From Malachius bipustulatus (Eukaryota; Arthropoda; Insecta; Coleoptera; Melyridae), in assembly GCA_910589415.1 (NCBI GenBank), contig OU342633.1, positions 7,788,858-7,852,857 on the forward strand: 64,000 nt of DNA. The letters are read 5' to 3'. The position numbers and the translations under genes were made by a program. Under the pieces are notes generated by a model. That model was not told the origin of the DNA. It made no database searches and saw nothing but the letters and a program-made list of their open reading frames with translations. How positions within the stretch are numbered: the stretch's first letter is position 1; every line of letters begins with the position of its first letter. Positions 1 to 11,068 of the stretch are shown here, piece after piece.

Positions 1-2649
1 AGAACTCTGTGATCCGCCCCATACGGCCAGGCCATAGGAGATGTGACTGTAAAAATGTCCGTAGTATGCGGAGAGAAGAACGTCATGAGACACAGTGTGT
101 TGGAGTTGTTTCAGAAGGAAGCAGGAGCTAGCAAGGCGTCGGCACAAGTGATCAGTGTGAGTCAGCCAGTTCAAGTTTTGATCGATGTAAAAGCCCAAGA
201 ATTTCACAACCCGCGTAGGAGAGATCTCAGTACTAACGGTTGGGATGGGCGGTAAAGGAGGAAGGCGAGAACGGCAAGAATGGAAGTCAATCAACTCGGT
301 TTTTGTTAAATTCAGTCTTAGTTTATTTTCTCTAAGCCATAAAGATGCTGCTTCTAATGGAAGTTTAGTTGATTTTATTATTTCAGTGAGGTCGTTTGTT
401 TTCAACCTGATGAGGATGGTTGTATCGTCTGCATAATTAACACATAGAGAGGTGGGGGAAGAAATTGAGGAGCCCAAATCGTTAATGAAAATAAGGAAAA
501 GAAGCGGGCCGAGTACGCTACCCTGGGGTACTCCTGAGAAGATTGGAGCGAAGTGGGATCTCACAAATCGACCATCAGACGCAGGGAGCTGTACCGCCTG
601 GGTTCTTTCCCGTAAGTAGCTGGTAAACCACTTTAGGGGCAATCCGCGAACACCAATGCTCTCCAGCTTCCGAAGCAGGCATTCGTGGCACACACTATCG
701 AAAGCCTTGGAAAGGTCCAGAAGCCATCCAGCCGTTCGCATGCCCTCCTCCATGCCTTCAGAGATGTACTCAGTAAGTTGTATTAGAGCCGTCTCAGTTG
801 ATCTGTTCCTTAGGAAACCATGTTGGGAGGGGGAAAGAGTCTCAGTCTTATTTAAGAAGTCAAGAAGACGCGAGGAGACGAGGGATTCGAGAATTTTATC
901 AAACACGGATAGTAAGCTGATTGGTCTGTAGTTGTCTGGGTCTTTGACGTCGCCCTTCTTGTAAATGGGTTTAACCAGGGCTGTCTTGAGTTTATCGGGG
1001 AATACGCCGGTCTCAAAGGAGTTGTTATAAATTTCCGATAAGGGTTGGGCAAGTTCAGATATACAATACTTCGCAATGAAGGAAGGAATCTCGTCTAGAC
1101 CTGACGACTTTTTGTTTTTAAATCTGGATGCTAGCCTTATAATTTCGCCAGGTGATGTAGGGTACAACATGAAAGATGACGAAGAGACGACAACAGGCTC
1201 AGTGGATCCGTGAGTGTGGCTGACGGTGGGAGAGTTGTTTGAAAGAAATACGCTGTTGAGTATCTCAGCAATTTCTCCAGGATCCGTCTTGACTGAGTTT
1301 TGACAATTAAGTTCCTCGATCTTCCGAGACTTGCTTGCCGACTGACAATGTTTGTTTATGAGAGACCATCCAGATTTAATTGGATTTTCGGATTCGCTGA
1401 TATATATGTCATTGCGACGTCTGGTCTCGCGTCTCACCAAATACCCGAACTTTCGCTTAAGGCTGGCTAACTGGCACTTGAACTGCTCGTTGGATGTATT
1501 TTTCAGTTCATTTAGGAAATTTATTCTGTCATAAAGTTGACGTATTTCTGGGGTAAGCCATCGAGGTCTGGTAAGCCCAGAATCACGAACTCGTGATTTT
1601 CTGAAAGGAAAATACCAGTCAAAATAATAAGAGAGAGTGTTAGCGAAGCAGGAGTATTTGGAATTGGTATCGGGGGCATCCAGAAGATCCTGCCAGTCAA
1701 CGTTTAGCAGCTCGTTTTGAAACTGAGCGAGGAGCAGGGGGTCATTTATGTCCCTCTTCCATCTCACCACGAGATTACTGCCGCTTCCATGGGCACCGGC
1801 CGAGTCCGGAAGTCGAAGCGTAGCATGAAGTGCGTGGTGGTCAGAAATAAACGTAGGTATTGTGTTGCTGCAGAATAGTCTTAGTACTCCAGAAATTGCA
1901 ATATTATCAATGCAAGTTGCGGAGGTATTAGTGACCCTAGTCGGACTGCTGAAGCATAGTTGGAAGCCATGTGAAGATAGAATCTCGGTCAGACTAGAGG
2001 TGCTAGGGTTGTCACAGAGAACATCAATATTGAAGTCTGCGGCAAGAACTACGTTATTTGAGAATCGGGAAGCCGCTTCAAGTAATTCGTCTAGATGATG
2101 AAGGAAATCCTTTACAGGACAAGTAGGGGAGCGATATACAGACAGAATCAAAACCTTTAGTGTTTGTAATTTAATTTCGGATGCCGAGATCTCACAGAGA
2201 AGAGGTTGCGACAGGGAACAAAGACGCTGAACGATTCGGCTCTCAATATCACACCTGACATAAACCGCCGAGCCTCCACGCTCCGCAGCTGACTGTCTGC
2301 AGAAAAAAGAGGAGAGGTTGTAATTATCGATTTTGATCCTCTGTATATTTTCTGATGTTAGGAAGTGTTCATTCAGGCAAATAAGCTCTGGGAATCCCAG
2401 ATCAAGAATCATGACACTCAGACCATTCATAGAGTTATTTAAGGATTGAATGTTGATGTGTAACACCCGGATTTCGTGTCTATAATTAGGAGAAGAGGAG
2501 GGGAGTGATTTAAGAGAAGTAAGATCAGTCCTATTGGGATCCTTTTTGACATGAGAGCTGGAGATGGGGAGGTGAAGGACAGGGGACGGAGGGGGTGTTT
2601 CACAGGAGGATTCTTGCTCCTGACGCGTCACTTTTTGTGAAAAGGGGTA
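1..2649 (-). CDS. Non-LTR retrotransposon ORF2, endonuclease plus reverse transcriptase, 3' part off window
   Basis: The minus strand is open from 2649 to base 1 (883 codons, no stop); an in-frame TAG lies at 2652-2650. Numbering codons from 2649: an APE-type endonuclease starts near codon 64 (HINIQSL), has the Glu motif ICLNEHF (E94), ADFN at 204-207 where relatives usually have GDFN, and SDHHAL at 269. The reverse transcriptase follows: SSGLDEIP (515), NYRPISLLS (573), LDLSKAFDSV (644-653), GVPQGSVLGPLLF (706), YADDT (739-743), then FLGFYID (817). The protein would nick DNA and prime cDNA synthesis on the target. The order EN-RT and the motifs fit the Jockey/CR1/L2 group; I cannot fix the clade. 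The first in-frame ATG (2430) is inside the endonuclease, so translation probably starts at a non-AUG codon or by re-initiation. The intact frame suggests recent insertion. Confidence 0.93.
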
Positions 2650-2816
2650 CTATATAACCTTTGGTTTTCCCTGGCCTTCATGAGATGGTTCGTGTTTTCC
2701 GTAGATAGGTGGGATCTAAGGGCCTTTAAATCATCTTCAGCGTCCGATGCAGTTAGTCCATAGCGGGTCAAGGTCAACAGACAGCCGACGGCTCTGCGAA
2801 GGGCGGTGGTCAGTGG
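2628..2816 (-). pseudogene. Possible end of ORF1 of the same retrotransposon
   Basis: A 62-codon open frame lies between TAA (2819-2817) and TGA (2630-2628) on the minus strand. It overlaps the ORF2 open frame by about 20 bases, in a different frame. Its translation looks protein-like (for example TRYGLTASDAEDDLKALRS) and would be the C-terminus of an ORF1. In-frame stops further upstream (to about 3060) break any longer product, so this may be a decayed ORF1 or 5' leader. I recognise no zinc knuckles. Confidence 0.35.
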
Positions 2817-3265
2817 TTACGCGTCGCCGGAGTTCCAGTGGGTGGTCCCGTGGTCGGAATGAATCCTGAGCTCCGCGACCAAGTCCCGTCTCGTCCGCTG
2901 TCTGCTTGTTGCGGTTGCGGAGATAATTCGCTACCGTAGTGAAAAGCGCTGGATCGGGGGTTGAAGATGGGCTGGTCCACTGTTGTACCTTGCGGGGGAA
3001 GCCGTCTATGTAGGGAAGCGGGAACGGATGCTAATACGTATCTTCCAATCAGGGATGATCAATTAGACCGTTGTAATTATTGAAAATTACGCGGGGACAC
3101 ATTCATTATTAATGATTATTATTAAAAGTCTTAACACGAGAGCAGATACACAGTTTAGGTATTATTATTATTACCACTCGATAGGTATATTAATTAATCA
3201 CTTAAATTAGAGCAAAATCACCGTGAATTAGTTCAATAAGGGGTCAAACTTGTCGTTTCATACCA

Positions 3266-3283
3266 ATCCGGCTCGAAGGACCA
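3266..3283 (-). other. Primer-binding site complementary to tRNA-Tyr
   Basis: On the minus strand, directly after the LTR end ...AACA, comes TGGTCCTTCGAGCCGGAT. This is complementary to the 3' end of insect tRNA-Tyr (ending ...CGGCTCGAAGGA-CCA). Position right at the LTR edge and the TGG start are what an LTR retrotransposon minus-strand primer site requires. The tRNA assignment is from memory. Confidence 0.75.
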
Positions 3284-3719
3284 TGTTGGGGGTTGGGGGA
3301 GTGATTAACAAATTATTATTGCACTAATTCGTTACTCACAGCAGAGCAGCGGCGAAGTCTGGTGGATTTCTTGATTTCCACAGGGGGGAGGTTCAATTAT
3401 ACAACACTTCAATTCAACGGTATTTAATAAACATTAATGACGTGTGATTGGTATGAGTGTGGCAAGTTTGTATAATGATTAAAATAGGTTCACGGCTTAA
3501 TTTGCACAGGGCACAATTACTTTGCGTTAGAGAAAGGGTCGAGAGCTGAGCGAGAGATACCGTGGTGTCTTGACAGGGCATCAAGTCACAGTGAGTTGTC
3601 CGCGGGTGCCGGCCGTCCGTCACCCCCACCTGCACCAGCGCAAGGCAGGGTGGCAGGTGTCGCCATAGAACGCACCCTTGAACAATGGGACTTACATATT
3701 CGAACCTCTGAGTTCGAAC
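3284..3719 (-). repeat. LTR of an LTR retrotransposon (BEL/Pao or Gypsy type)
   Basis: Read on the minus strand this block starts TGTTCGAACTCAGAGG and ends CCCCAACA, with TG...CA ends and short inverted termini TGTT/AACA, about 436 bp. An ATTAAA-like polyadenylation signal lies near 3420-3430. The primer-binding site abuts its 3' end, so this is a 5' LTR whose internal region should run toward lower coordinates. Only about 200 bp of leader-like sequence (3265 to about 3060) precede the non-LTR element, so the LTR element is broken. The outer edge is inferred from the termini; a target duplication cannot be checked. Confidence 0.65.
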
Positions 3720-3773
3720 AACGTTGTTATGAGGCCATCAAGGAGCCAGGAAAAATATTTTGAAAGATCCATC

Positions 3774-4400
3774 CAAGGAGCGAGGGTCGATTGAATACGA
3801 GCTTAAATGGACTTCGGGTCCGGCCGGGATATAGACGCTATTTTTTAGCGCATCGCGTTAGAACACTGAATACTTTGGCTTGTTAGCTTGTTGGCGAATA
3901 TGTGGTAGCGTACAAATTAATTCACTGTCAGTGTCATTTTCCTGCCTAGCGTTCATTTTGTTGCTTTATTGACGAAACCTCAGAAACTAGTAACCCCCGT
4001 TAATCGTTATAATTAGATAGGTACCTACCTGTTATTATTATATTTCCAGCTCGTTTAGACTTGATTGAAATACGCGCGTATCGTGGTCTCGATAGTTGTC
4101 AGCTGTGTGCTTGAATTTCGCTGCCGAGGTCTCACCTGCCGCGTAATCACTAACTGATGACAACTATCAGTAGTTGTTATAGTATAACTACTAAATCTGT
4201 CCGCTCTAGGGCCAGAAAAAACGTTAGTTGCGGGCTGGAATATTTTGTACGCTAGGCGCATCGCCTCTGCAAGACGATTTTTCAGTAGCTTAATAGCCGG
4301 CGGAATTACGCATATTGCAGCCCTACATGCAATAGCGGCTCGCTTCGGCCGGACCCGAAGTCCATTTAAGCTCGTATTCAATCGACCCTCGCTCCGCTCG
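3774..4400. repeat. Inverted-repeat element, about 50-bp arms
   Basis: GGAGCGAGGGTCGATTGAAT and the following ~30 bases at 3777-3830 return inverted at about 4340-4395 (arms contain CTTAAATGGACTTCGGGTCC). About 510 bp of unrecognised sequence separate the arms. This is likely a non-autonomous DNA transposon. Confidence 0.55.
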
Positions 4401-4563
4401 GCCCGATAACTTCATACTCGCTGAAATGAACTTCTTTCCGCCCTTGATATAGAATATACTATTTTTCGCTTATGTGACTGCAGCTGATTGTCATATTTTC
4501 CTGGTTCATTAAAATTCATCGATTCTGATGGACTCTCGAATCCTATTTTGAGTCTATAATATC

Positions 4564-5423
4564 TACAGGGTGAGGCGCGAGAACCTTAGGGCATTTTTAT
4601 ATGGAGAAGTCCTGGGAGTAAACGTCTAAAAATTTGTAAATGTATAGTTTCGATTTTGACGAGCTGAACTAAAATATTTACAACCCCACACCACTTCCGG
4701 TTATACCGGAAATTGCAATATTTTTCTTTTTTTAAATGGTACACCCTGTATATTATTACATTTTCAGATTTCCTGAAAAATGTAATAAAAATGGTGTTTA
4801 TAATTCAAAATTCGAACGAGTGTTTTATGAGTTATAAACAAATGAAAATCGCAATTTTCCATTTTCAAAGCAGCTTAGGTCGAAAACGGGTCAAGATAGA
4901 TGAAAACGGCTTACATGTCCCTATCTTAACTTTTCACGTAGTATCCTATGGTGCTGATGAAATTTGTATACAAAGTGATGAAAAATCAGCGATTTTCAAA
5001 AAAAAGTAATAAAATTTTTTTTGTAGGTAACACTACTCCAGCGTAGTATACAAAAAGTTAGGATAGGGACATGTAAGCCGTTTTCCGATATCTTGACCCG
5101 TTTTCAAGCTAAGCTGCTTTGAAAATGGAAAATTGCCATTTTCATTTGTTTATAACTCATTAATTGGTCGTTACAAATTTGAACTGTAACATCATTTTTA
5201 TTACTGTTTTTCAGGCAATCTGAAAATGTAATAATATACAGGATGTACCATTTAAAAAAAGAAAAATATGGCATCTTCCGGTGTAACCGGAAGTGGTGTG
5301 GGATTGTAAATATTTTAGTTCAGCTCGTCAAAATCGAAACTATACATTTACAAATTTTTAGACTTCTACTCCCAACACTTCTCCATATAAAAATGCCCTA
5401 AAGTTCTCGCGCCTCACCCTGTA
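4564..5423. mobile_element. Foldback element, TACAGGGTGAGGCGCGAG termini
   Basis: The left half (4564 to about 4990) and right half (about 5000 to 5423) are inverted copies. Ends are TACAGGGTGAGGCGCGAGAA and its complement. Each arm holds the palindrome CTTCCGGTTATACCGGAA (4695; varied at 5276) and a TTTATAACTCAT / GGACATGTAAGCCGTTTTC block. The outer TA on both sides suggests a TA target duplication, as in Tc1/mariner elements. No transposase is encoded. A second copy lies at 60523-61360. Confidence 0.85.
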
Positions 5424-5557
5424 TATGTATACATACTAATTTATACGTTGATTTCATGTACTTAATACCCAATGTTTCAATATATTCAGTTCTTTTAGTA
5501 ACCTTTGGCCAGTAATAAATCGAGTGTAAATTCAGTACTTATCCGGATTAACAAATA

Positions 5558-5968
5558 CAGGGTGAGGCGCGAGAACCTTCGGGAATTCAGTAATGGAAAA
5601 ATGACTAGACTAGAAGACTGAAAATTTCGTCATTTATGTTTTCATTTTCCACGAATTGAACTAAAATATTTACAACCCTATACCACTTCCGGTTATACCG
5701 GAAGTAGCTATCAACTTTCTTATTTTAAATGAGAGCCTGTAACTTATTATTTCGAAATTTCCAAAAAGGCAATTTTTTTATTATAAAAATAGAAATAATC
5801 TCATGCCGTAAGCTTTTAATTGTTTTTCGGTTTTCACCACTGTAATAAGCGACAAAACTTCTTCATGTTTGCTAATTAACCTGACTTCATAGCTCCAATA
5901 ATAACGAAGTTACCAACGGTGAACAGAAGAAAATTTAAAATACATAGCCGATTTTTGAATACCCTGTA
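5558..5968. mobile_element. One-armed relative of the 4564-5423 element
   Basis: It begins TACAGGGTGAGGCGCGAGAA and contains ACTTCCGGTTATACCGGAAG (5686), like its neighbour, but ends TTGAATACCCTGTA without a long inverted second half. Likely a solo or deleted copy that diverged after the first 180 bp. Confidence 0.6.
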
Positions 5969-6764
5969 TACATATTCTCTTCACGCCCATGGAGACTTTT
6001 GATCGCCGTAAATATATTTCAATTCCAACAATTTTAAGCGAGGAATGATTTCCATTTGATTCGTGTGGGGTCCAAACTTTGAAAATTCATTAAGTCAACT
6101 TTGCTGACAGATATCTACAATTAGGCGAGAGTTTCAAGCTTCGGTTTTTAATGACACCTTAAGAATTTAATTATTTCTTTCAGTATGTAAAAATCAATAT
6201 ACCATTCCATTTAATTGTTCTTAGAAAAATCGCGATAATTCCTTATACGTCAGATAACGCCCTCTATCAGTTGCGGTGGTAACAAAATTAAAAATTCGTA
6301 AAAAGACGAATTCGACAGAAGAAGAAAAACTTTGTAATGAGACTAATCTGGTTAAATTCCGTTGAGGTTAACCGGAATAATCGACATTTGAATAAACAAA
6401 GTTTTGACGTTCCCCCACCACTTTATTTATGGAGTTATTTAAAAAACTGCGAGATAAAAAAATTAAGCTATTTAATCATTACACTCATGATATTATGAAT
6501 ATAACCTTTTTGATTTTGTCATGACTCTTAAGCTCCCTAGCGGTCTTTTTAGAAGCTCAAAACTATTTTCCAACGAATTTTTTAGGGTCACTTCCTTGGA
6601 ATTTTTTTTTTTGCCTGAGGATGTACGACGCTTAGTTTCTGAGATATTCCCGGTGACCATATTAATGACTCACCGGGTACTGGAGGCTGAACATCGAGAA
6701 CTAGCCCATTCCTGCCAGATACATTCTTACGATTTACGATTTAAATAGTTGAATAGACGAACAC

Positions 6765-6850
6765 AAACATCCACGGCGAGACTGGGATTCGAATCAAGTC
6801 GGTGGCATCTACTTGGTAGCGTGAACGCTAAGCAAGTGCGCCACCGCCTG
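6765..6850 (-). repeat. tRNA-derived SINE head with pol III A and B boxes
   Basis: On the minus strand, GGTGGCGCACTTGCTTAGCG (A-box-like) is followed about 35 bases later by GATTCGAATCCCAGTC (B box, T-loop consensus). The anticodon arm cannot be folded into a proper 5-bp stem with a 7-base loop, so this is not an intact tRNA gene. Such heads drive RNA polymerase III transcription of SINEs. The tail of the element, toward lower coordinates, could not be delimited. Confidence 0.65.
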
Positions 6851-6939
6851 CTTCATGAGTAGCGTTATTTTTCAAATGAAAAATATGGCGATGTTGATTA
6901 CATTTTTAATGTTTGTTTTGATGGAAACAGTTTGAGAAT

Positions 6940-7740
6940 ATCAGAGCCAATTTCCCAATCCCACAGAGTACCTGCCAGATCGGCGCGTATTCGGCAGAGT
7001 TCACCGATTTCTAAGACAAACCGAACCTTTCCTAAATCTACCGCTGAGCGTGTACCAAATGATAATGTTGATTAAGAGGATATGATATCGGGATTGGTTG
7101 AAGTAGTTCATCAACTACCTTTATTAGAATGACAGGCGATATCTGATACGTACTCATACCATTTTAAACGAGTTAAGACTTTATTTCCAACGGATTTTTA
7201 TTTTCGGATGCAGTTCTGTTGTTGGTTTATTGAATATCAGCAGCTTATTGACAACATTTTGTTCACTGGCTACCTGCAGTATGGGTGCATACTGCATGGT
7301 ATCAATTAATACCAGAACTTTATGTTGCTAGTTCATGAAAACTCTCACAAAACCTATGAAAAACTTGGCGTCGATTTTCAGACGCTGTTCGTTATGGAAA
7401 AGCGTTTAAAATGTTTTTTTTTCATTGATTATCTCCGCTTTTCGCAAGTAGAACTGCCACTTATGATGAAGAATGTTTCTCTTCGAAACAGAATTCAGGT
7501 GTCATTCCAGCAGGATGCCCTTATTTTGCTAGACAGGTGACTGGATTTTTAAATAATTCCTATCACGACCATTGGATCGCAAGAGGTTGTTCAGTGTCTT
7601 GGACTCCGAGGTCACCTGACCTAACACCCCTGCCTTCACTATACCCACTTTGGGGTCATAATATGAAGTCAATAGTTTTATGCAGTTGTGAGCCGAATTA
7701 TTATGGACGCTGCAGCGCAAATAACAAATTCTGAGGCTAC
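6940..7740 (+). pseudogene. Decayed mariner-type transposase
   Basis: Several frames together spell a transposase. The helix-turn-helix region is visible at about 6966-7040 (LPDRRVFGRVHRFLRQTEPF). Next come QFCCWFIEYQQLIDN (7210-7255) and ELPLMMKNVSLRNR (from 7453). Then come FQQDA (7507), FLNNSYHDHWIARGCSVSW (7551-7606) and PRSPDLTPL (7606-7632), around the catalytic Asp residues of the mariner DDE domain, then WGHNMKS. Stops and frameshifts break it (for example TGA at 7538). It is dead. Such transposases act on TA-duplicating terminal repeats, so a relative may have mobilised the many TACAGGGTG foldbacks here; that link is inference. Confidence 0.85.
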
Positions 7741-8054
7741 GTGAAATAATTTTTTACTGAATTAAAAAAAAACTTTGTGATATAAATAAGCTGAATAAAT
7801 TTCTTTTCATATTTTTTCGCCATGAATTTTTTATTTTTTTGGAAGTCATTATTTTGCTTTATCCTACCAGATACATCTCGGAAAATAATATTAGTCCTGA
7901 AGGAATATTAAAAGCGTCACTTTTATTGCTTTTTAATATAGTAACGTTATCTAGTGACTTTTTGGCTCCTTCAAATGAAAAGGCCAATCTGACAAGCATG
8001 CACTCCAAGACAACTTTGATTTATCATCATCCGCTACTGGCACTCTGCTGCTAA

Positions 8055-8252
8055 CCTATGACGTCACAGGGGTTGAGCGACGTCGTAGGCTGCCCCCGGT
8101 TCCTAGCAACGAATGAACTTCCTTCTGTTCTCTGTTGTTCAGATCCGAGCGCCGTCGTCGTGCTCAGAGCTCAGAGTACGCGGCGGCTCGCAGCCGCAAG
8201 GTCGTGTGTGTTTGACATTCACTCAGAGGGTGATGCTGACCTTATCTGCGGT
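8055..8252 (+). promoter_or_regulatory. Candidate promoter and noncoding first exon
   Basis: A local GC- and CpG-rich island in AT-rich surroundings. It starts with a perfect CRE (TGACGTCA, 8059-8066) and ends at a strong donor-like site, CTGCG|GTAAGC, near 8250. No ATG-led frame with recognisable product runs into the donor, so any exon would be 5' UTR. Direction is inferred from the donor only. Confidence 0.35.
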
Positions 8253-8433
8253 AAGCCCTTTCATCGTAGAAGGCTTTTGTTTCAGACATAGGATAGGAAC
8301 CGGAATTTCCAAATTCACTGCAGAGAATCCTCATTTTGGTCGTATTGAAAGAGGATGCTCTGTTGTCAGATGTTGGATTTATCGTTTAAGTTTTTTTGTT
8401 GTTTGTCGTAGACTCAGCAGATTGTTTAGTTGA

Positions 8434-9000
8434 CATGAAGAAACGATATTCTTGTTTTGCATGCAAATATTTATCTGTATAATTACGCATAGTACATATT
8501 CGAACGTAATTCTTGTGTTCTAAAATAATTCTTTAAAACGTGCAAATAACACGCGTAATATTTTATGTAGGTATGGGTGCCATAAAAATTGGCAGTTAGT
8601 AGGTATATTATTACCCAATTCTATTACTGCTAATTTTTATTGCTCAAAAATATAATTATGCAATTTAATCGAGCTATTATAATACTGGCTGTTGGTGTTT
8701 TAAGGATTTCAATTCATGGTTGTTCATTATTTTCGAAAATTCAAATAGGATTTTCTAGAATTTACGTATTTATAGTACTTAGTTGTTTCAAATAAATCGC
8801 TTGTTCTACAAATTTAGTCAGGATTAGAGACCGTAATTAAGTACTATGTAGATTTTTTCGAGTTAAACAAAACTTTTAATAAGAAAAACAACTCAAAGAA
8901 TTGGTAACTTTTAATTTTTAAAACTCAAAATTTTTGACAACGCAAACACTAGTGTGTAATAAAGTGATCAATATAACGTGAAAAATGTACACATCATAAC
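8434..9000. other. AT-rich stretch, nothing recognised
   Basis: AT-rich sequence with no coding signal, repeat pair or structured motif that I could support. If the 8055-8252 exon is real, this is the start of its intron. Confidence 0.4.
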
Positions 9001-9005
9001 TGAAA

Positions 9006-9196
9006 TAACGTGCAGTAACTGATATTACTAAAAAAGCAATTTCGGAGAAATGGCGAGCAGAAACTCACGTTTGGAGAAACATTTTCACTGATGGAGAAGC
9101 GGCAAAGAGAAATGCTCCTCCAAACGGAAGTTTCTGCGTGTCGTTTTTCCGAAATTGCTTTTTTAGTACTGACAGTTACTGCACGTTATTTTGGCC
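9006..9196. repeat. Short palindromic element, about 75-bp arms
   Basis: ATAACGTGCAGTAACTG at 9006 returns as CAGTTACTGCACGTTAT near 9172-9188. The arms continue through AAAAAAGCAATTTCGGA and the motif CTCCAAACG. It resembles a hairpin-forming MITE. No coding capacity. Confidence 0.75.
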
Positions 9197-9581
9197 ATGA
9201 GGTATAGGTACCATAAATTCTGGAGTAAACTGAGTAAATAGTAGTATGGTGCAAATTCACAGGGGGTATGATAAACTAAATGCCAATTTGCCGTATTGCA
9301 TGGTGAACGCGACGGAAAGCGCCATTTTGAAACTCCTCAATTTGACACTTTGGACGTTGTAGGTTGACATAATGTGGGCATCTCTAAAAAACTAATTTCG
9401 AGTGTGAATCACGTATATTATGCACGATATGTCAATAGACTGTGAGCACGCAGGCTGCGTTCCAGGCTTCTCGGTCTTTTGACGTCACGCGTTTGGACTA
9501 CACACATGAAATTGTTTATTTTACTCATATCTATTTTATTACCTATCAGAAATAAATAAATTATTTTTTGTGCAACTGCCA

Positions 9582-10172
9582 TTAAAAGTCACACTTTTAA
9601 CGACAGCTGACAGTGTTAAAAGTGATTGTTTACATGGAAGCGTGTTAAAAGTACTTTACAAAACTCGTGTTAAAAGTAATTCTATCTACTTTTCTGTACT
9701 TAAATTCTCTTTTTAAACTACATTTTCTCATGATGAAATCAGACAAAATTATAGGTAATAAGATTTTTTCATATTCTTTTTATTACTGGCAAACATATTA
9801 ATGAAAAAATAAGTACCTCGTCAAGTATTCAAGACAATAATAATTGTTCAGAAATTGCAATCAATAATAATTATTATGACATCTCTTTTATTTGTATGCA
9901 CGCATTTGTTAGTAACCATAGCGTCGGCAACGGTTGCTATGCATAGTACACTTGTACTTATCTGAATATTTTAAAATGCAATTTGACGTTGAGTGTCACT
10001 CTAAATTCATCAATTTTATTATCATAATAGAGCAGTTTTACAAAAACCATGTATGATATTCGTCTTAAAAGTGATTTTATTTATTTGTGAAATTTGTTCA
10101 ATTCGCTCCGCTACGCTTCGCTCATTTCACAAACCTTTTCACTCATATATAAAACTTCACTTTTAACACTAA
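9582..10172. repeat. Repeat with recurrent GTGTTAAAAGT motif
   Basis: TTAAAAGT / ACTTTTAA occurs at least six times, in both orientations, at the two ends (9582-9680 and 10065-10170). Near the right end is TTCGCTCCGCTACGCTTCGC. The ends are inverted relative to each other, consistent with subterminal repeats of a DNA transposon, but the limits are soft. Confidence 0.45.
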
Positions 10173-10666
10173 TATCGTTGATTGAAAGAATAGGGAAGAT
10201 ACGCAACCTAATGTAAAATTGTGTGCTCGGTCGCTCGAGCTACCCTCTTTCCCCTTTATCCACATATCGGTTCATTTGAAGGTGCTGCCAGCCCCGCAGA
10301 GTGTGTTGAAATTATAGTACTATAGTGGAAGAGGGTGTTTATAGACCCAACCGGTTTAACTTTTAACTTTTTATAGTAGGTCAGAGCTCCGGAGCGGTTC
10401 TTATTATTTTTATTTCCTGGATTTCATATTCATCTCCATCTCAATTCTCAATTTTCAAGCTTCTCTCAGCAACAAACAAACAATCACCATAAATCTTGCA
10501 TTTACTATTATGGTATATGATATACCTAAGTATGTACCTGTTTACTAAATTCGATATGAATTTATGAAAATTTCGATAATTAATTAATAATACTTCTAAT
10601 GAGTTATTTTTTCGAAAACAAAAGGTATCTTTTAACCGAACGCCATAAAAACAATAACAGCGGGTA

Positions 10667-10867
10667 TTATAAAGGCTCATTAAGTTAACGGGCAGATTTC
10701 TGTGGTCATTTCTGAAGAAGGTATCGAGCCTAAGTGAAAATTTTTAAAATTTACCTATACTCGACATGAAAGTAATTACGAAAATGTTAATGAAAGTCAT
10801 TCGACGTCGATAGTAGCTTCAAAAACGAGCACAGAAATCTGCCCGTTAGCCTAATGAGCCTTTATAA
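10667..10867. mobile_element. MITE with about 38-bp terminal inverted repeats
   Basis: TTATAAAGGCTCATTAAG...CGGGCAGATTTCTGTG at 10667-10704 is matched by its complement at about 10830-10867. About 125 bp lie between. The TA at each edge could be the target duplication. Non-coding. Confidence 0.75.
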
Positions 10868-11068
10868 AATTGGCTGTAAGGCTAGCAATATGAAGGAAAT
10901 TGACTTCATATTGACTTCAATTGAAAAAATTACCTTTAAACTCGGATGAGGGAAACTCTGTAATTTGAAAATCAACCGTTGGATTCAAGTTTTTTTGTAG
11001 AATATCCTCAATATTAATGGGCTCTAGATCGCCCTGTATTCGGAGTGCGCGAGTTACTGATTAGCCTG

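Noticed and set aside
656..1076. Short frames on both strands at the left end
   Set aside because: Shadows of the continuous retrotransposon frame on the minus strand.
4055..4381. 108-codon minus-strand frame
   Set aside because: Lies inside an inverted-repeat element, no recognisable domain and arms of the repeat supply part of it.
6765..6850. tRNA gene
   Set aside because: A and B boxes are present, but the anticodon arm and acceptor stem do not fold; better read as a SINE head.
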